Source: Deinococcus alpinitundrae (GTDB lineage Bacteria > Deinococcota > Deinococci > Deinococcales > Deinococcaceae). From it: a stretch of 35,272 nucleotides of DNA. Position 1 is the first letter of the stretch; each line of letters starts with the position of its first letter. The translations under genes were made by a program, and so were the position numbers. Positions 7,466 to 17,431 of the stretch are shown here, piece after piece. Where the stretch lies: contig NZ_WXZL01000026.1 in NCBI RefSeq assembly GCF_009982895.1, positions 1-35,272 on the forward strand, read 5' to 3'. The notes beneath the pieces were generated by a model. The model was not told the origin of the DNA and made no database searches. It saw only the letters and a list, made by a program, of their open reading frames with translations.

Positions 7466-7816
7466 ATGGCATACCAGGGCAAGCTCAGCGGCGGACAGAC
7501 CATCGTGCTGAAAAACGACGGCGATCAGACGACCATTCGCCTCAACGTCGAAGGTCAGCACCAGAGCAGCAGCTTCAGCACCGGGAAGTGGAAAGCTCAG
7601 CCAACCGTCTTTCAAGTGGACGGCGGTGCAGTGATAGAGATCAAAACCGAGGACGACTCAGTGTTTTACCAGGTCAAGGGGAGCCAGCTTCAATCCTTAT
7701 CTCAGAAACCTGATCTGAACACCGCCCAAACCATCGCCCTCGAAGAAGTGGACGACAGCACCGGCCAGAGCGAGATGAAACCGATGAAGCCGATGAAACC
7801 CATGAAGCCCATGTAG
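7466..7816 (+). CDS. Small protein with C-terminal Met-Lys-Pro repeats
   Basis: A 116-residue soluble protein of unknown function. The first ~100 residues (starting MAYQGKLSGGQTIVLKNDGD) look like a compact beta-rich domain with alternating polar and hydrophobic residues and no cysteine. The protein ends abruptly in MKPMKPMKPMKPM, encoded by four 9-nt repeats of the form ATGAARCCN plus a last ATG before TAG. Methionine-rich tails can bind Cu(I) or act as oxidation targets; either role is only a suggestion. I recall similar small proteins with MKPM/MEPM tails from cyanobacteria, but this is from memory. There is no signal peptide. The gene has its own promoter-like box and is closed by a strong terminator, so it is probably monocistronic. 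The opposite-strand frame over it is rejected. Confidence 0.75.
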   Translation: MAYQGKLSGGQTIVLKNDGDQTTIRLNVEGQHQSSSFSTGKWKAQPTVFQVDGGAVIEIKTEDDSVFYQVKGSQLQSLSQKPDLNTAQTIALEEVDDSTGQSEMKPMKPMKPMKPM

Positions 7817-7823
7817 GCATGGC

Positions 7824-7868
7824 AAACAGAGGCCGCGCCCCAGATGGAAAGTGGCGCGGCCTCTGTTT
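7824..7868. terminator. Bidirectional rho-independent terminator
   Basis: A perfect 16-bp stem (7824-7839 with 7853-7868) around a 13-nt loop lies between convergent genes. The stem arms begin AAACAGAGG and end CCTCTGTTT, so a short T-run follows the GC core on either strand. It ends the MKP-tail gene (+) and dppC (-). Confidence 0.9.
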
Positions 7869-7875
7869 GGAAGAA

Positions 7876-8820
7876 TTACTGGGTGCTTCTGGGGTCGAGG
7901 ACGTCTCTCAGGCCGTCACCGAACAGATTGAAGCCCAGCACCGTCATCAGGATCGCCAAACCCGGAAAGATCATGGTCCAGGGAGCCTGGGTGTAGTACT
8001 CGCGGCTGTCGGCCAGCATGGTGCCCCATTCCGGCGTCGGCGGCTGCGCGCCCAGCCCGATGAAGCCCAGCGCGGCGGCTTCAATGGTGGCGGTGGCGAT
8101 GCTGAGCGCTCCCTGCACGATCAGCGGCGTAAGGCTGTTGGGCAGCACATGCTTGAAGATGGTGCGGCCCTGCCCGGCTCCCAGTGCGCTGGCGGCCTGC
8201 ACGAACTCTCGCTCGCGCACGCTCAGCACCACACTGCGCGCCAGGCGCAGGTAAATCGGAATCTGCACCACGCTCACGGCGATCATGGCGGTAGTCAGGC
8301 CGGGGCGATTGGAGATGCTGACGATGCCGATGGCCAGTAGAATGCTGGGAAACGCCAGCATCACGTCGCTGACGTAGCCGAGTGCCGTGTCGATCCAGCC
8401 GCCGTAGAACCCGGCCAGAATGCCCAGCAGACTGCCGGACACCAGCGCAAGCACCGTGGCGAAGATGCCGATCTGAAGGCTGACCCTGGCTCCGTGCAAA
8501 ACGCGGGTGGCGATGTCGCGGCCCAGGTTATCGGTGCCGAAGGGGTGCTTGAAGTACAGCACCTTGCTGCTCACGGCGTCGGTGTACTTCTCCTTGGCCC
8601 CGGCGTCCCAGAAGGCCGAGACGCTCGGCGGCGCGAGGCGGTAGCGGTAATCGATGTCGGTGGACGGGTCGTACGGTTGGAGCAGCGGAGCCAGCAGGGC
8701 CAGCGCCACGAACACCAGCACGATGATGGCCCCGACCTTGCCGGGCGTGCTTTTTCTGAATCTGCGCCACAGGATGTTTTCCGGCTTCTTGCGGGCGGGG
8801 GCAGCCGTCACGGTGGTCAT
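7876..8820 (-). CDS. dppC: Oligopeptide/dipeptide ABC transporter permease, DppC type
   Basis: The second inner-membrane permease of a peptide-type ABC importer, 314 residues. The cytoplasmic N-terminus is followed by a first membrane helix (VGAIIVLVFVALALLAPLLQ), a long periplasmic loop with LYFKHPFGTDNLGRDI, and five further helices. The EAA loop that contacts the ATPase is SALGAGQGRTIFKHVLPNSL. HPFGTDNLGRD is the hallmark of DppC/OppC proteins. The ATG at 8820 has an AGGAG Shine-Dalgarno, and the gene starts 19 bp after dppB, so they form one operon. The matching ATPases (DppD/DppF) are not in the window. Peptide specificity cannot be inferred; nickel or other solutes are handled by relatives. 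Confidence 0.9.
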   Translation of the reverse strand: MTTVTAAPARKKPENILWRRFRKSTPGKVGAIIVLVFVALALLAPLLQPYDPSTDIDYRYRLAPPSVSAFWDAGAKEKYTDAVSSKVLYFKHPFGTDNLGRDIATRVLHGARVSLQIGIFATVLALVSGSLLGILAGFYGGWIDTALGYVSDVMLAFPSILLAIGIVSISNRPGLTTAMIAVSVVQIPIYLRLARSVVLSVREREFVQAASALGAGQGRTIFKHVLPNSLTPLIVQGALSIATATIEAAALGFIGLGAQPPTPEWGTMLADSREYYTQAPWTMIFPGLAILMTVLGFNLFGDGLRDVLDPRSTQ

Positions 8821-8839
8821 TGTGGCTCTCCTGGGGGGG

Positions 8840-9877
<1,038 letters not shown>

Positions 9878-9931
9878 ATCGAGTCCTCCTCTTTTGTAGG
9901 GTGCCGATGACGCTGTGCGGGTCATGCACAG

Positions 9932-9968
9932 AAAACAGGGCGGAGGCACCTTGCGCGCTTCCGCCCTG
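9932..9968 (-). terminator. Intra-operon hairpin between binding protein and dppB
   Basis: On the minus strand CAGGGCGGA (complement of 9960-9968) pairs with TCCGCCCTG (9936-9944) around a 15-nt loop and is followed at once by TTTTC. It has the form of a weak terminator or 3'-protecting stem. It is well placed to reduce permease transcripts relative to the binding-protein gene. Confidence 0.7.
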
Positions 9969-9980
9969 CCAGTTCAAAGC

Positions 9981-11591
9981 TTACTTCTTGCCGATGACAG
10001 AGACTTTGTTGAAGGCTTCGCTGCCCAGCGGACTGGGCACCCAGCCCTGCACATAAGTGCGCCGGGCCGCCAGCGGCTGGCTGTGCACGATCGGCAGGCG
10101 GTAGTTGGCCTTGTAGGTGATGTCCTGAATCTGCGAGTAGATCTTGGCCTTGGCCGCCTGACCCACGGCAGCGCGGCCCTGGTCGAGCAGGGTGTTAAGT
10201 TCCGGCGACTTGAAGTTGATGTCGTCGGCGGCGTTGGGGCCGTAGTAGGCGGCGTAGAAGTTGTCGGGATCGCCGTAGTCGCCGGTCCAGCCGATCATGT
10301 ACATGTCGAAGCCGGGTTCCTTGTTGCGGTCCTCGAGGTACTTAGCCCAGTCTTCGGTCTTGAGGTTGACCTTGATCCCGATGGCCGAGAGATCAGCGGC
10401 CATCGCCTCGGCAATCGGCTTGGGGTTGGGGAAGTACGGACGGCTCACCGGCATGTACCACAGATCCAGGCTGATGCCGTTGGCGTACCCGGCGTCGGTC
10501 AGCATCTTCTTGGCGGCGGCGGGGTCATACTTGTAGTCGGCGGGCACGGTCTTGGAGTTGGCCCAACTCAGCACCGGCGGCAAGAAGCTGGTGCTCGACA
10601 CGCCCAGGCCGTTCCAGAAGGCGTCCACGATGGCCTTCTTGTTGATGGCCATGCTGATCGCCTGACGCACCTTGTCGTTCTTGAGGTACTGGTTGTTGTT
10701 GTTGAGGCTCAGGAAGCCCACGTTGAAGCTGGGCTTGCGCACGGCGGCCAGCGTCTTGTCGCCGGTCACGTCCTTGAGGCTGTCGGGCGAGAGGTCCGCC
10801 GTGAAGTCGATGGTTCCGGCCTTGAGTTCGTTGAGGCGCTGCGAGGCGTCCTTAATCGAGCGGATGACCAGGGTATCGACCTTGGGCTTGGTGCCCCAGT
10901 AGGCGGTGTTGGCTTTCAGGGTCACGCGGTCGCCGGTCTTCCACGACACGAAGCTGAAGGGTCCAGTGCCCACCGGGGTGCTGTTGGGCGTGCCGTACTT
11001 GGCCCCATCCTTCCTGATGGCCGTGGGCGAGGCGATCCCGAAGTACCCGGCTCCCACCACGTCCGGCAGCACCGAGCTGGGCATGTTCAGATCGAAGCGC
11101 ACAGTGGAGTCGTTCACCTTGACGATGTCCTTGATGACGGCTCCCTTCTCGCCCTTGAAGCCGCCGAGGAGTTGCCCCACGATCTCGTAGGTGCGGCCCT
11201 GGTCGCGGTAGCCGTACTGGTTCTTGGGATCGAAGAAGCGCTGCCAGTTGAACACCACCGCGTCGGCGTTGAAGGGAGTCCCGTCTTGAAACTTGACGCC
11301 CTTACGCAGGTTGAAGGTCCATGAGGTGGCGTCGGCGTTGGCCTTCCAGGAGGTCGCCAGGCCGGGAATGGTGGTGGTGGTGCCGTCCTTGAAGTGCACC
11401 AGCGTGTCGTAGATCTGGTGCTGCACCAGAATGGAGATGCCGTCGGTGATGTTGCCGGACTCCAGGCTGACCGGTTCGCCGTTGTTGCCGAACACCAGCG
11501 TGGCGGCCTGCGCCGAGAGGCCCGCCGAGGCGGCCAGCAGTGCGGTGAGAAGCAGGGGCTTGAATACAGCGTTGGTCTTGTTTCGGTTCAT
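9981..11591 (-). CDS. dppA: Peptide ABC transporter substrate-binding protein, family 5
   Basis: A 536-residue secreted solute-binding protein that captures peptides (or a similar solute) outside the membrane and delivers them to DppBC. The Sec signal peptide is clear: MNRNK, a hydrophobic stretch (PLLLTALLAASAGLSA), then probable cleavage after AQA. There is no lipobox cysteine. The mature protein starts TLVFGNNGEPVSLESGN and has family-5 blocks such as IYDTLVHFKDG, ATSWTFNLRKGVKFQDGTPF, KVRQAISMAINKKAIVDAFW and FDMYMIGWTGDYGDPDNF. The ATG at 11591 has GGAGG 6 nt upstream and is preferred over a longer start that would hide the signal. It is the first gene of its operon. The symbol is given by family only. 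Confidence 0.92.
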   Translation of the reverse strand: MNRNKTNAVFKPLLLTALLAASAGLSAQAATLVFGNNGEPVSLESGNITDGISILVQHQIYDTLVHFKDGTTTTIPGLATSWKANADATSWTFNLRKGVKFQDGTPFNADAVVFNWQRFFDPKNQYGYRDQGRTYEIVGQLLGGFKGEKGAVIKDIVKVNDSTVRFDLNMPSSVLPDVVGAGYFGIASPTAIRKDGAKYGTPNSTPVGTGPFSFVSWKTGDRVTLKANTAYWGTKPKVDTLVIRSIKDASQRLNELKAGTIDFTADLSPDSLKDVTGDKTLAAVRKPSFNVGFLSLNNNNQYLKNDKVRQAISMAINKKAIVDAFWNGLGVSSTSFLPPVLSWANSKTVPADYKYDPAAAKKMLTDAGYANGISLDLWYMPVSRPYFPNPKPIAEAMAADLSAIGIKVNLKTEDWAKYLEDRNKEPGFDMYMIGWTGDYGDPDNFYAAYYGPNAADDINFKSPELNTLLDQGRAAVGQAAKAKIYSQIQDITYKANYRLPIVHSQPLAARRTYVQGWVPSPLGSEAFNKVSVIGKK

Positions 11592-11627
11592 GAATCCTCC
11601 AGAAAAAAAAGTAGTGGGTATCCGCCC

Positions 11628-11633
11628 AGTATA
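11628..11633 (-). promoter_or_regulatory. -10 box of the dpp operon
   Basis: TATACT on the minus strand, followed by a leader of about 30 nt that holds GGAGG and an oligo-T run just before the dppA ATG. No good -35 at 16-18 nt was found. Confidence 0.5.
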
Positions 11634-11699
11634 ACTGCTGGTGTGCGTCACGCGGTCCGGCAGGGTTGGCAGCGGGGTTGGCCGTAGGCGCAGGGCCGC

Positions 11700-12410
11700 T
11701 CAGTCCTCGCCCAGGTACGCCTTGCGTACGCTCTCGTCCTCGGCGATGTCGGATGCGTTGCCCGACAACTTGACCTCGCCAGTTTGCAGCACGTAGGCGG
11801 TCTTGGCGACGCTCAGCGCCATCTGGGCATTTTGCTCAACCAGCAAGATGGTGGTGCCGCGCTTGGCGTTCAGCTCTACGATGATGTCGAAAATCGCTTC
11901 CACGAACAGGGGAGACAGACCCATGCTCGGCTCGTCGAGCAGCAGCAGTTTGGGATTGACCATCAGGGCGCGGGCAATCGCCAGCATCTGCTGTTCGCCG
12001 CCGGACATGGTGCCGCCCAGCTGGTTCTCGCGTTCCTTGAGGCGCGGGAAGTAGGTAAACCCTTCCTGAATGCGCTCCTCGACGACTTTGCGGTCAGTGA
12101 CGGTGTGCGCGCCGATTTCCAGATTCTCGCGCACGGTCAGTTGCGGGAAGATCCGCCGTCCTTCCGGGACGTGGCTCATGCCCATCTGCAAAATCTGGTG
12201 GGCGGGAATGCCGGAGATGTCCTTGCCCTGCATGACCACGCTGCCCTGCTTGGGCCGCAGCATGCCGCTGATGGTTCTGAGCGTGGTGGTCTTGCCCGCG
12301 CCGTTGCCGCCGATGAGAGCCACGATCTCGCCGTCGGGCACCACCGCGTCGATGCCCTTGAGGGCGTGAATATGGCCGTAATAGGTGTGAACGCCCCGGA
12401 GTTCAAGCAT
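11700..12410 (-). CDS. livF: Branched-chain amino-acid ABC transporter ATPase LivF
   Basis: A cytoplasmic ATPase of the Leu/Ile/Val importer; it forms a heterodimer with LivG and drives the LivHM permeases. 236 residues, the usual length. Walker A is GGNGAGKTT, the ABC signature MSGGEQQMLAIARAL, Walker B LLLLDEPSMGL, and the H-loop position in the TILLVEQNA region is the Gln/Asn variant typical of LivF. The LivF N-terminus (LELRGVHTYYGHIHALKGI) is characteristic. The start lies inside the end of livG (8-bp overlap) and has AGGGAGG upstream. It is the last gene of the liv operon. No clear terminator was found in the 108 bp before dppA. Confidence 0.95.
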   Translation of the reverse strand: MLELRGVHTYYGHIHALKGIDAVVPDGEIVALIGGNGAGKTTTLRTISGMLRPKQGSVVMQGKDISGIPAHQILQMGMSHVPEGRRIFPQLTVRENLEIGAHTVTDRKVVEERIQEGFTYFPRLKERENQLGGTMSGGEQQMLAIARALMVNPKLLLLDEPSMGLSPLFVEAIFDIIVELNAKRGTTILLVEQNAQMALSVAKTAYVLQTGEVKLSGNASDIAEDESVRKAYLGED

Positions 12411-13263
12411 TCGCGCCTCCCTTGAGTTGTTCTTCCTTGCCGTACTCGCCCGCCGCCGCGCCGCGTCCCAGGTAAGCTTCCATCACCTTGGGATTGTTGC
12501 GGACCTCGTGCGGCAGGCCCTCGGCGATCTTGGAGCCGTAGTCCAGCACGGTGATGTACTCGCTGAGCGTCATAACCAGCCGCATGTCGTGCTCGATGAG
12601 GCAGACGGTGACGCCCAGATCGTCGCGGATGCGCCGGATCAGGCTCTTGAGTTCTTCCGTCTCGCGGGGGTTCATCCCCGCCGCCGGTTCGTCGAGCAGC
12701 ACCAGCTTGGGACTGGTGGCCAGGGCGCGGGCGATTTCGAGCTTGCGCTGGTCGCCGTAGGGCAGATTGGTGGCCAGTTCGTGCCGGAAGCGGGACAGGC
12801 CCACGAATTCCAGCATCAGGTTGGCGACGTCCTCGGCTTCCTTTTCCGATTCGTGAAACCGCTTGGTGCGCAGCAGCGAGTCAATGTATCCGGCTTTGAG
12901 GCGAGAGTGGCGGCCCACCATCACGTTTTCCTGGCTGTCCATCGAGGCGAACAGCCGGATGTTCTGGAAGGTGCGGGCGATGCCTGCCGAGGTGACCTGA
13001 TCGGGCCGCAGCCCCAGCAGGCTCACGCCGTCGAGGTCCACGCTGCCGCTGCTCGGCTCGTAGATGCCGGTGATCATGTTGAAGAAGGTGGTTTTGCCTG
13101 CGCCGTTGGGGCCGATCACGCTGACGATGCTCTGGCGCGGAATCTCCAGATCGACGCTGTTAACGGCCGTCAGACCGCCGAAGATCTTGGTCAGGCCCTT
13201 GATGCTGAGGATGGTGGAACTGGGAGCGGGCCTTGCCGATGCCCGGTTGCTGATGGCGGTCAC
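12403..13263 (-). CDS. livG: Branched-chain amino-acid ABC transporter ATPase LivG
   Basis: The second ATPase of the importer, 286 residues. Walker A is GPNGAGKTT, the signature is the LivG-type variant LPYGDQRKLEIARAL, Walker B LVLLDEPAAGM, and the switch His is in CLIEHDM. The LivG-specific block GIARTFQNIRLF follows the Q-loop region. About 20 residues precede the conserved core (LSIKGLTKIFGG), and the C-terminus runs about 15 residues past the usual AYLGRG end. The gene overlaps livM by 4 bp and livF by 8 bp, indicating tight translational coupling. Confidence 0.95.
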   Translation of the reverse strand: MTAISNRASARPAPSSTILSIKGLTKIFGGLTAVNSVDLEIPRQSIVSVIGPNGAGKTTFFNMITGIYEPSSGSVDLDGVSLLGLRPDQVTSAGIARTFQNIRLFASMDSQENVMVGRHSRLKAGYIDSLLRTKRFHESEKEAEDVANLMLEFVGLSRFRHELATNLPYGDQRKLEIARALATSPKLVLLDEPAAGMNPRETEELKSLIRRIRDDLGVTVCLIEHDMRLVMTLSEYITVLDYGSKIAEGLPHEVRNNPKVMEAYLGRGAAAGEYGKEEQLKGGANA

Positions 13264-14890
13264 TGGGTACCTCCGCCGCGCTCGTTGTCGGCGCGTGTCG
13301 CCACGCCCGGCGAGTAGACCTCGGCGGCATTTTCGGGCTTGAGTTCGCCCGCGAGCGAGTCCTGCGGCGTCATGTTGCCGCTCGGATCGTCGTCCTCGTG
13401 CATCATCCGGCGCTGCCGCACGCTGGGGAGTAAACCCTCGGGCCGAAACAGCATCATGGCCACCAGAATCCCGCCGAACACCAGGCGCTGGAGTTGCGCC
13501 GGATTGACCTGCGGCGGCAGGTTGAGGCTAGCCGTGGCCTCACCCAGCGAGGGCAGCAAACTGATGTTGAGGATGGTGACGACGGCGGCGCCCAGAATCA
13601 CGCCGGGAATGCTGCCCAGGCCGCCCAGGACCACCATGCTCAGCACCGAGATCGATTGGTTGAGAATAAAAGACTCGGGGCTGATAAAGCCCTGCTTGGC
13701 CGCAAAGATGACGCCCATGATGCCCGCGAAGCTCGCGCCCGTGGCAAAGGCGATCAGCTTGGTTTGCACCAGCGGCACGCCCATCGCCTGAGCGGCGATC
13801 TCGTCCTCGCGGATGGCGATCCAGGCCCGCCCGATCTTGGAGCGGTCGAGCCGCATGTTGGCCAGAATGATGACGGCGATAATAATGAGCACCACGAAAT
13901 ACAGAAAGAACAGGCTGTACTGGTCGGGCGTAAAGCCGATGGCTCCGGCCAGCGAGTTGAACCACGGGACCGAGGCCGAGCCGATGGGGGTGATGCCCTG
14001 CGAGCCGTTGGTGTAGGTGCTGAGGTTGTTGGCCAGCACCCGGATCACTTCGCCCAGGCCCAGCGTGATGATGGCGAGGTAATCGCCTTTGAGCTTGAGC
14101 ACCGGCAAACCGATCAGCACGCCGACGCTCGCCGCCGCCGCGATGGCCAGAATCAGAAACAGCCAGAAGAAATTGGGATTGACGCCGCTCGTCAGGCCCG
14201 CCGCGTTGGCCGCTGCCAGCATGACCAGGCCGCGCACCAGCAAGGTGACCCCGATGACCAGGCCCAGGGCCGCCAGCAGAAACGCCCAGCTGGCGACGGG
14301 CGTGCGTTTGCCCCCCACGCGGTTGATGGCCCGCAGACTCAGCGCCGTGACGATCAGGAGGACCAGGCCGCCCACCGCCACCACCGGGCCGTTGTTGGCG
14401 CTGTTGTCCTTGAAGTAGGTCAGCACCTTACCGATCTGACCGCTGCCGAAAATGCCCCAGGTGTAGGCCCCCACCGCGAAGAAGGCGATGTAGCCCAGGT
14501 CGAGCAGTCCCGCCAGTCCCACCACGATGTTGAGGCCAAGCGACAGCGCGGCGAAGATGCCGATCTGGATGGCCAGGTCGAGCACCGAGGTGTTGTCGCG
14601 CCCGGCCCATGGCAAGATCAAGAACAGGCTCAGCCCGCCGACCAGCAGTTTGGCCCACAGACTGGCCTTCCAGCGGTAGGCGAACAGCAGATTGGCCAGA
14701 AAGAAGGTGAGCACCAGCGAGGCGACCAGCGGATTCTTGAGGAAATTGGCCAGCGCCGAGGGCAGGCGCGCCAGCCAGCTGCTTTCCTGGCTGATGAGCA
14801 GCAGGGCGCTGCTGATGACAGCCAGAACAATCAGCGCGACGCTGCGGTCCGGTGCGGCGACGGGCGGCTGTGAACCCGGACGGATGGCCG

Positions 14891-14894
<4 letters not shown>
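13260..14894 (-). CDS. livM: Branched-chain amino-acid ABC transporter permease LivM (extended)
   Basis: An inner-membrane permease that forms the translocation pore with LivH. At 544 residues it is well over the usual 320-430. Family blocks are present: LNIVVGLAGLLDLGYIAFFAVGAY, with the core GLAGLLDLGY; then VLKLKGDYLAIITLGLGEVI; GRAWIAIREDEIAAQAMG; and GGLGSIPGVILGA. Between the first block and the KGDYLAI block lies roughly 100 extra residues with two or three added hydrophobic segments. An N-terminal extension with its own helices adds the rest. The C-terminal 45 residues are hydrophilic and probably cytoplasmic. Both ends overlap neighbours by 4 bp (ATGA). Confidence 0.92.
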
Positions 14895-15904
<1,010 letters not shown>

Positions 15905-15966
15905 GTAGTCCCTCCTTTCGCGGTGGGAGCACCGCGTCCATCAGTTCAGCGTCAGGTCGGCCCTAC

Positions 15967-15996
15967 AAAAAAAGGGCCGGGCGCGTGGCCCAGCCC
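15967..15996 (-). terminator. Intra-operon terminator/attenuator between livK and livH
   Basis: On the minus strand two stacked GGGC/GCCC stems (15993-15996 with 15974-15977, and 15988-15991 with 15979-15982, one mismatch between) enclose a 5-nt loop and run straight into seven Ts (complement of A15967-A15973). This is a typical rho-independent terminator shape. Readthrough must occur for livHMGF to be made, unless there is an unseen promoter. Confidence 0.8.
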
Positions 15997-16025
15997 CTGA
16001 TTCGAGGCCGTGAGGCCCCAAAGGC

Positions 16026-17183
16026 TCAGTTGACCGGAGCCTTGACGTTGAGGGTGGAGTTGAGGCTGAACTTGCCGTTGTTGATGCTCATGATGTACAT
16101 CTTGGCTGCTTTGCGGTCGCCCATGCTGTTGAACTGCACGGTGCCAGAGAGCAGGCCGGTGGCGCGCACCTTGCGCATGGCGGTCTCGACCTGCTCGCGG
16201 CTCGGCAGCTTGTTGCCGTTGTCTTTGGCAGCCAGCAAGACACCTTGCAGCACCACCTTGGCCGCGTCGTAGCCGAAGATGCCGAAGCCCTGGATGTCCT
16301 TGCCGTAGGTCTTGCTATAGGCGTCGGCAACCTTCTTGGCCGAGGGCAGCGCGTCGGCGGGGGCCGCGACGGTGGTGTAGAAGACGTTGTCGGAGCCCTT
16401 GCCGCCGATGGTGACCATCTGCTCGCTGTCCAGGCCGTCGCCGCCGACCAGGGGAATCATCACGCCCTGCTCGCGCAGCTGCTTGACGAACACGCCGATC
16501 TGGTTGTAGATGCCGCCGAAGTAGATAGCGTCAGGCTTGGTCAGCTTGATCTTCTGAATGATGGCCGAGAAGTCGCTCTTTTCCTCGGTGCCCTCATCGC
16601 CGGAAATCTTGACGTTCTTGGCCTGAAGGGCCTTCTTGACTTCCGCGACCAGACCCTCGCCGTAAGCGGTCTTGTCGTTGAGCAGGTAGACGCTCTTGGA
16701 CTTGAGCTTGCTGACCATGAAGTTGGCTCCGGCCGGACCCTGCGCGTCGTCACGGGCGACGATACGGTTCATGTTCTTCAGGCCCCGGTCAGTGACTTGG
16801 TTGGCGGTGTTGGCCGGGCTGACCATCGCCACGTGGCTGGGCGCGAGCGCAGCGCTGGACGGAATTGCCACGCCGGAGTTGAGCGTGCCCACGACGGCCA
16901 GAATGCTGGTGTCGGCGGCGATCTTGCGGGCGGCGGCGGTGCCGGTGGCCGGGTCAGCCTGGTCGTCGTAGCCGGTGAGGCTCAGATCGAAGCCGAGCTT
17001 CTTGAACTGGGCCACGTACTCGTTGACGGCCAGCTGCGCGCCGTTCTTGATCTGGGTTCCGAGGTCGGACTGACCGCCGGAGAGGGGGGAGATGCTGGCG
17101 ATCTTGAGTGAGGTCTGGGCGCTGGCCGCACCAAGGGTCAAGCTGCCAAGCAGGGTCAGGGCGAGAATGCTGGTCTTCTTCAT
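16026..17183 (-). CDS. livK: Branched-chain amino-acid ABC transporter substrate-binding protein
   Basis: A 385-residue periplasmic-type binding protein of the Leu/Ile/Val family (type I fold, two lobes). The signal peptide is MKKTSILALTLLGSLTLGAA with cleavage probably after ASA. The mature protein begins QTSLKIASISPLSGGQSDLG, followed by IKNGAQLAVNEYV, ILAVVGTLNSGVAIPSSAAL and SPANTANQVTDRG, all in family order. There is no lipobox cysteine. The ATG at 17183 has GGAGG 5 nt upstream; a longer start 30 nt earlier would put extra residues ahead of the signal. It is the first gene of the liv operon, behind a near-consensus promoter, and is followed by an attenuator. Confidence 0.94.
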   Translation of the reverse strand: MKKTSILALTLLGSLTLGAASAQTSLKIASISPLSGGQSDLGTQIKNGAQLAVNEYVAQFKKLGFDLSLTGYDDQADPATGTAAARKIAADTSILAVVGTLNSGVAIPSSAALAPSHVAMVSPANTANQVTDRGLKNMNRIVARDDAQGPAGANFMVSKLKSKSVYLLNDKTAYGEGLVAEVKKALQAKNVKISGDEGTEEKSDFSAIIQKIKLTKPDAIYFGGIYNQIGVFVKQLREQGVMIPLVGGDGLDSEQMVTIGGKGSDNVFYTTVAAPADALPSAKKVADAYSKTYGKDIQGFGIFGYDAAKVVLQGVLLAAKDNGNKLPSREQVETAMRKVRATGLLSGTVQFNSMGDRKAAKMYIMSINNGKFSLNSTLNVKAPVN

Positions 17184-17235
17184 AAGCCTCCAGGTGCCGC
17201 TCAAGCTAAGCACAGGTGTTGTGGGAACTCCCGAC

Positions 17236-17264
17236 AGTCTAAGAGCAACTTAAAGAGATGTCAA
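17236..17264 (-). promoter_or_regulatory. Promoter of the livKHMGF operon
   Basis: On the minus strand a perfect -35 TTGACA (17264-17259), a 17-bp spacer and -10 TAGACT (17241-17236). The start would fall about 45 nt before the livK ATG. It is the best promoter in the window by consensus. The remaining 167 bp up to the glnA stop hold no further feature I can support. Confidence 0.85.
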
Positions 17265-17431
17265 TGCAAAGCTCATCCCCTATCCCGCAATAGTTCTTAA
17301 GACAAGGATGAAATTCTGGGATGTTATTGCTTTCTGATTCCAGTTTGAGCAATTCTCACTGCTTTACCGGTCCAATGATCATGTGGCGGTGTCGCGGGTG
17401 GCCGGGGAATGGTGGCCTGAGCGCAAGAAGC

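Noticed and set aside
7367..7615. An 82-residue minus-strand open frame across the MKP-tail gene
   Set aside because: It would run into holA and lacks a promoter-like box, while the plus-strand gene has a box, a plausible fold and a terminator.
13494..14873. A 459-residue plus-strand open frame opposite livM
   Set aside because: The translation is His/Gln/Arg-rich without membrane or enzyme motifs, while the minus strand encodes an unmistakable permease in an intact operon.
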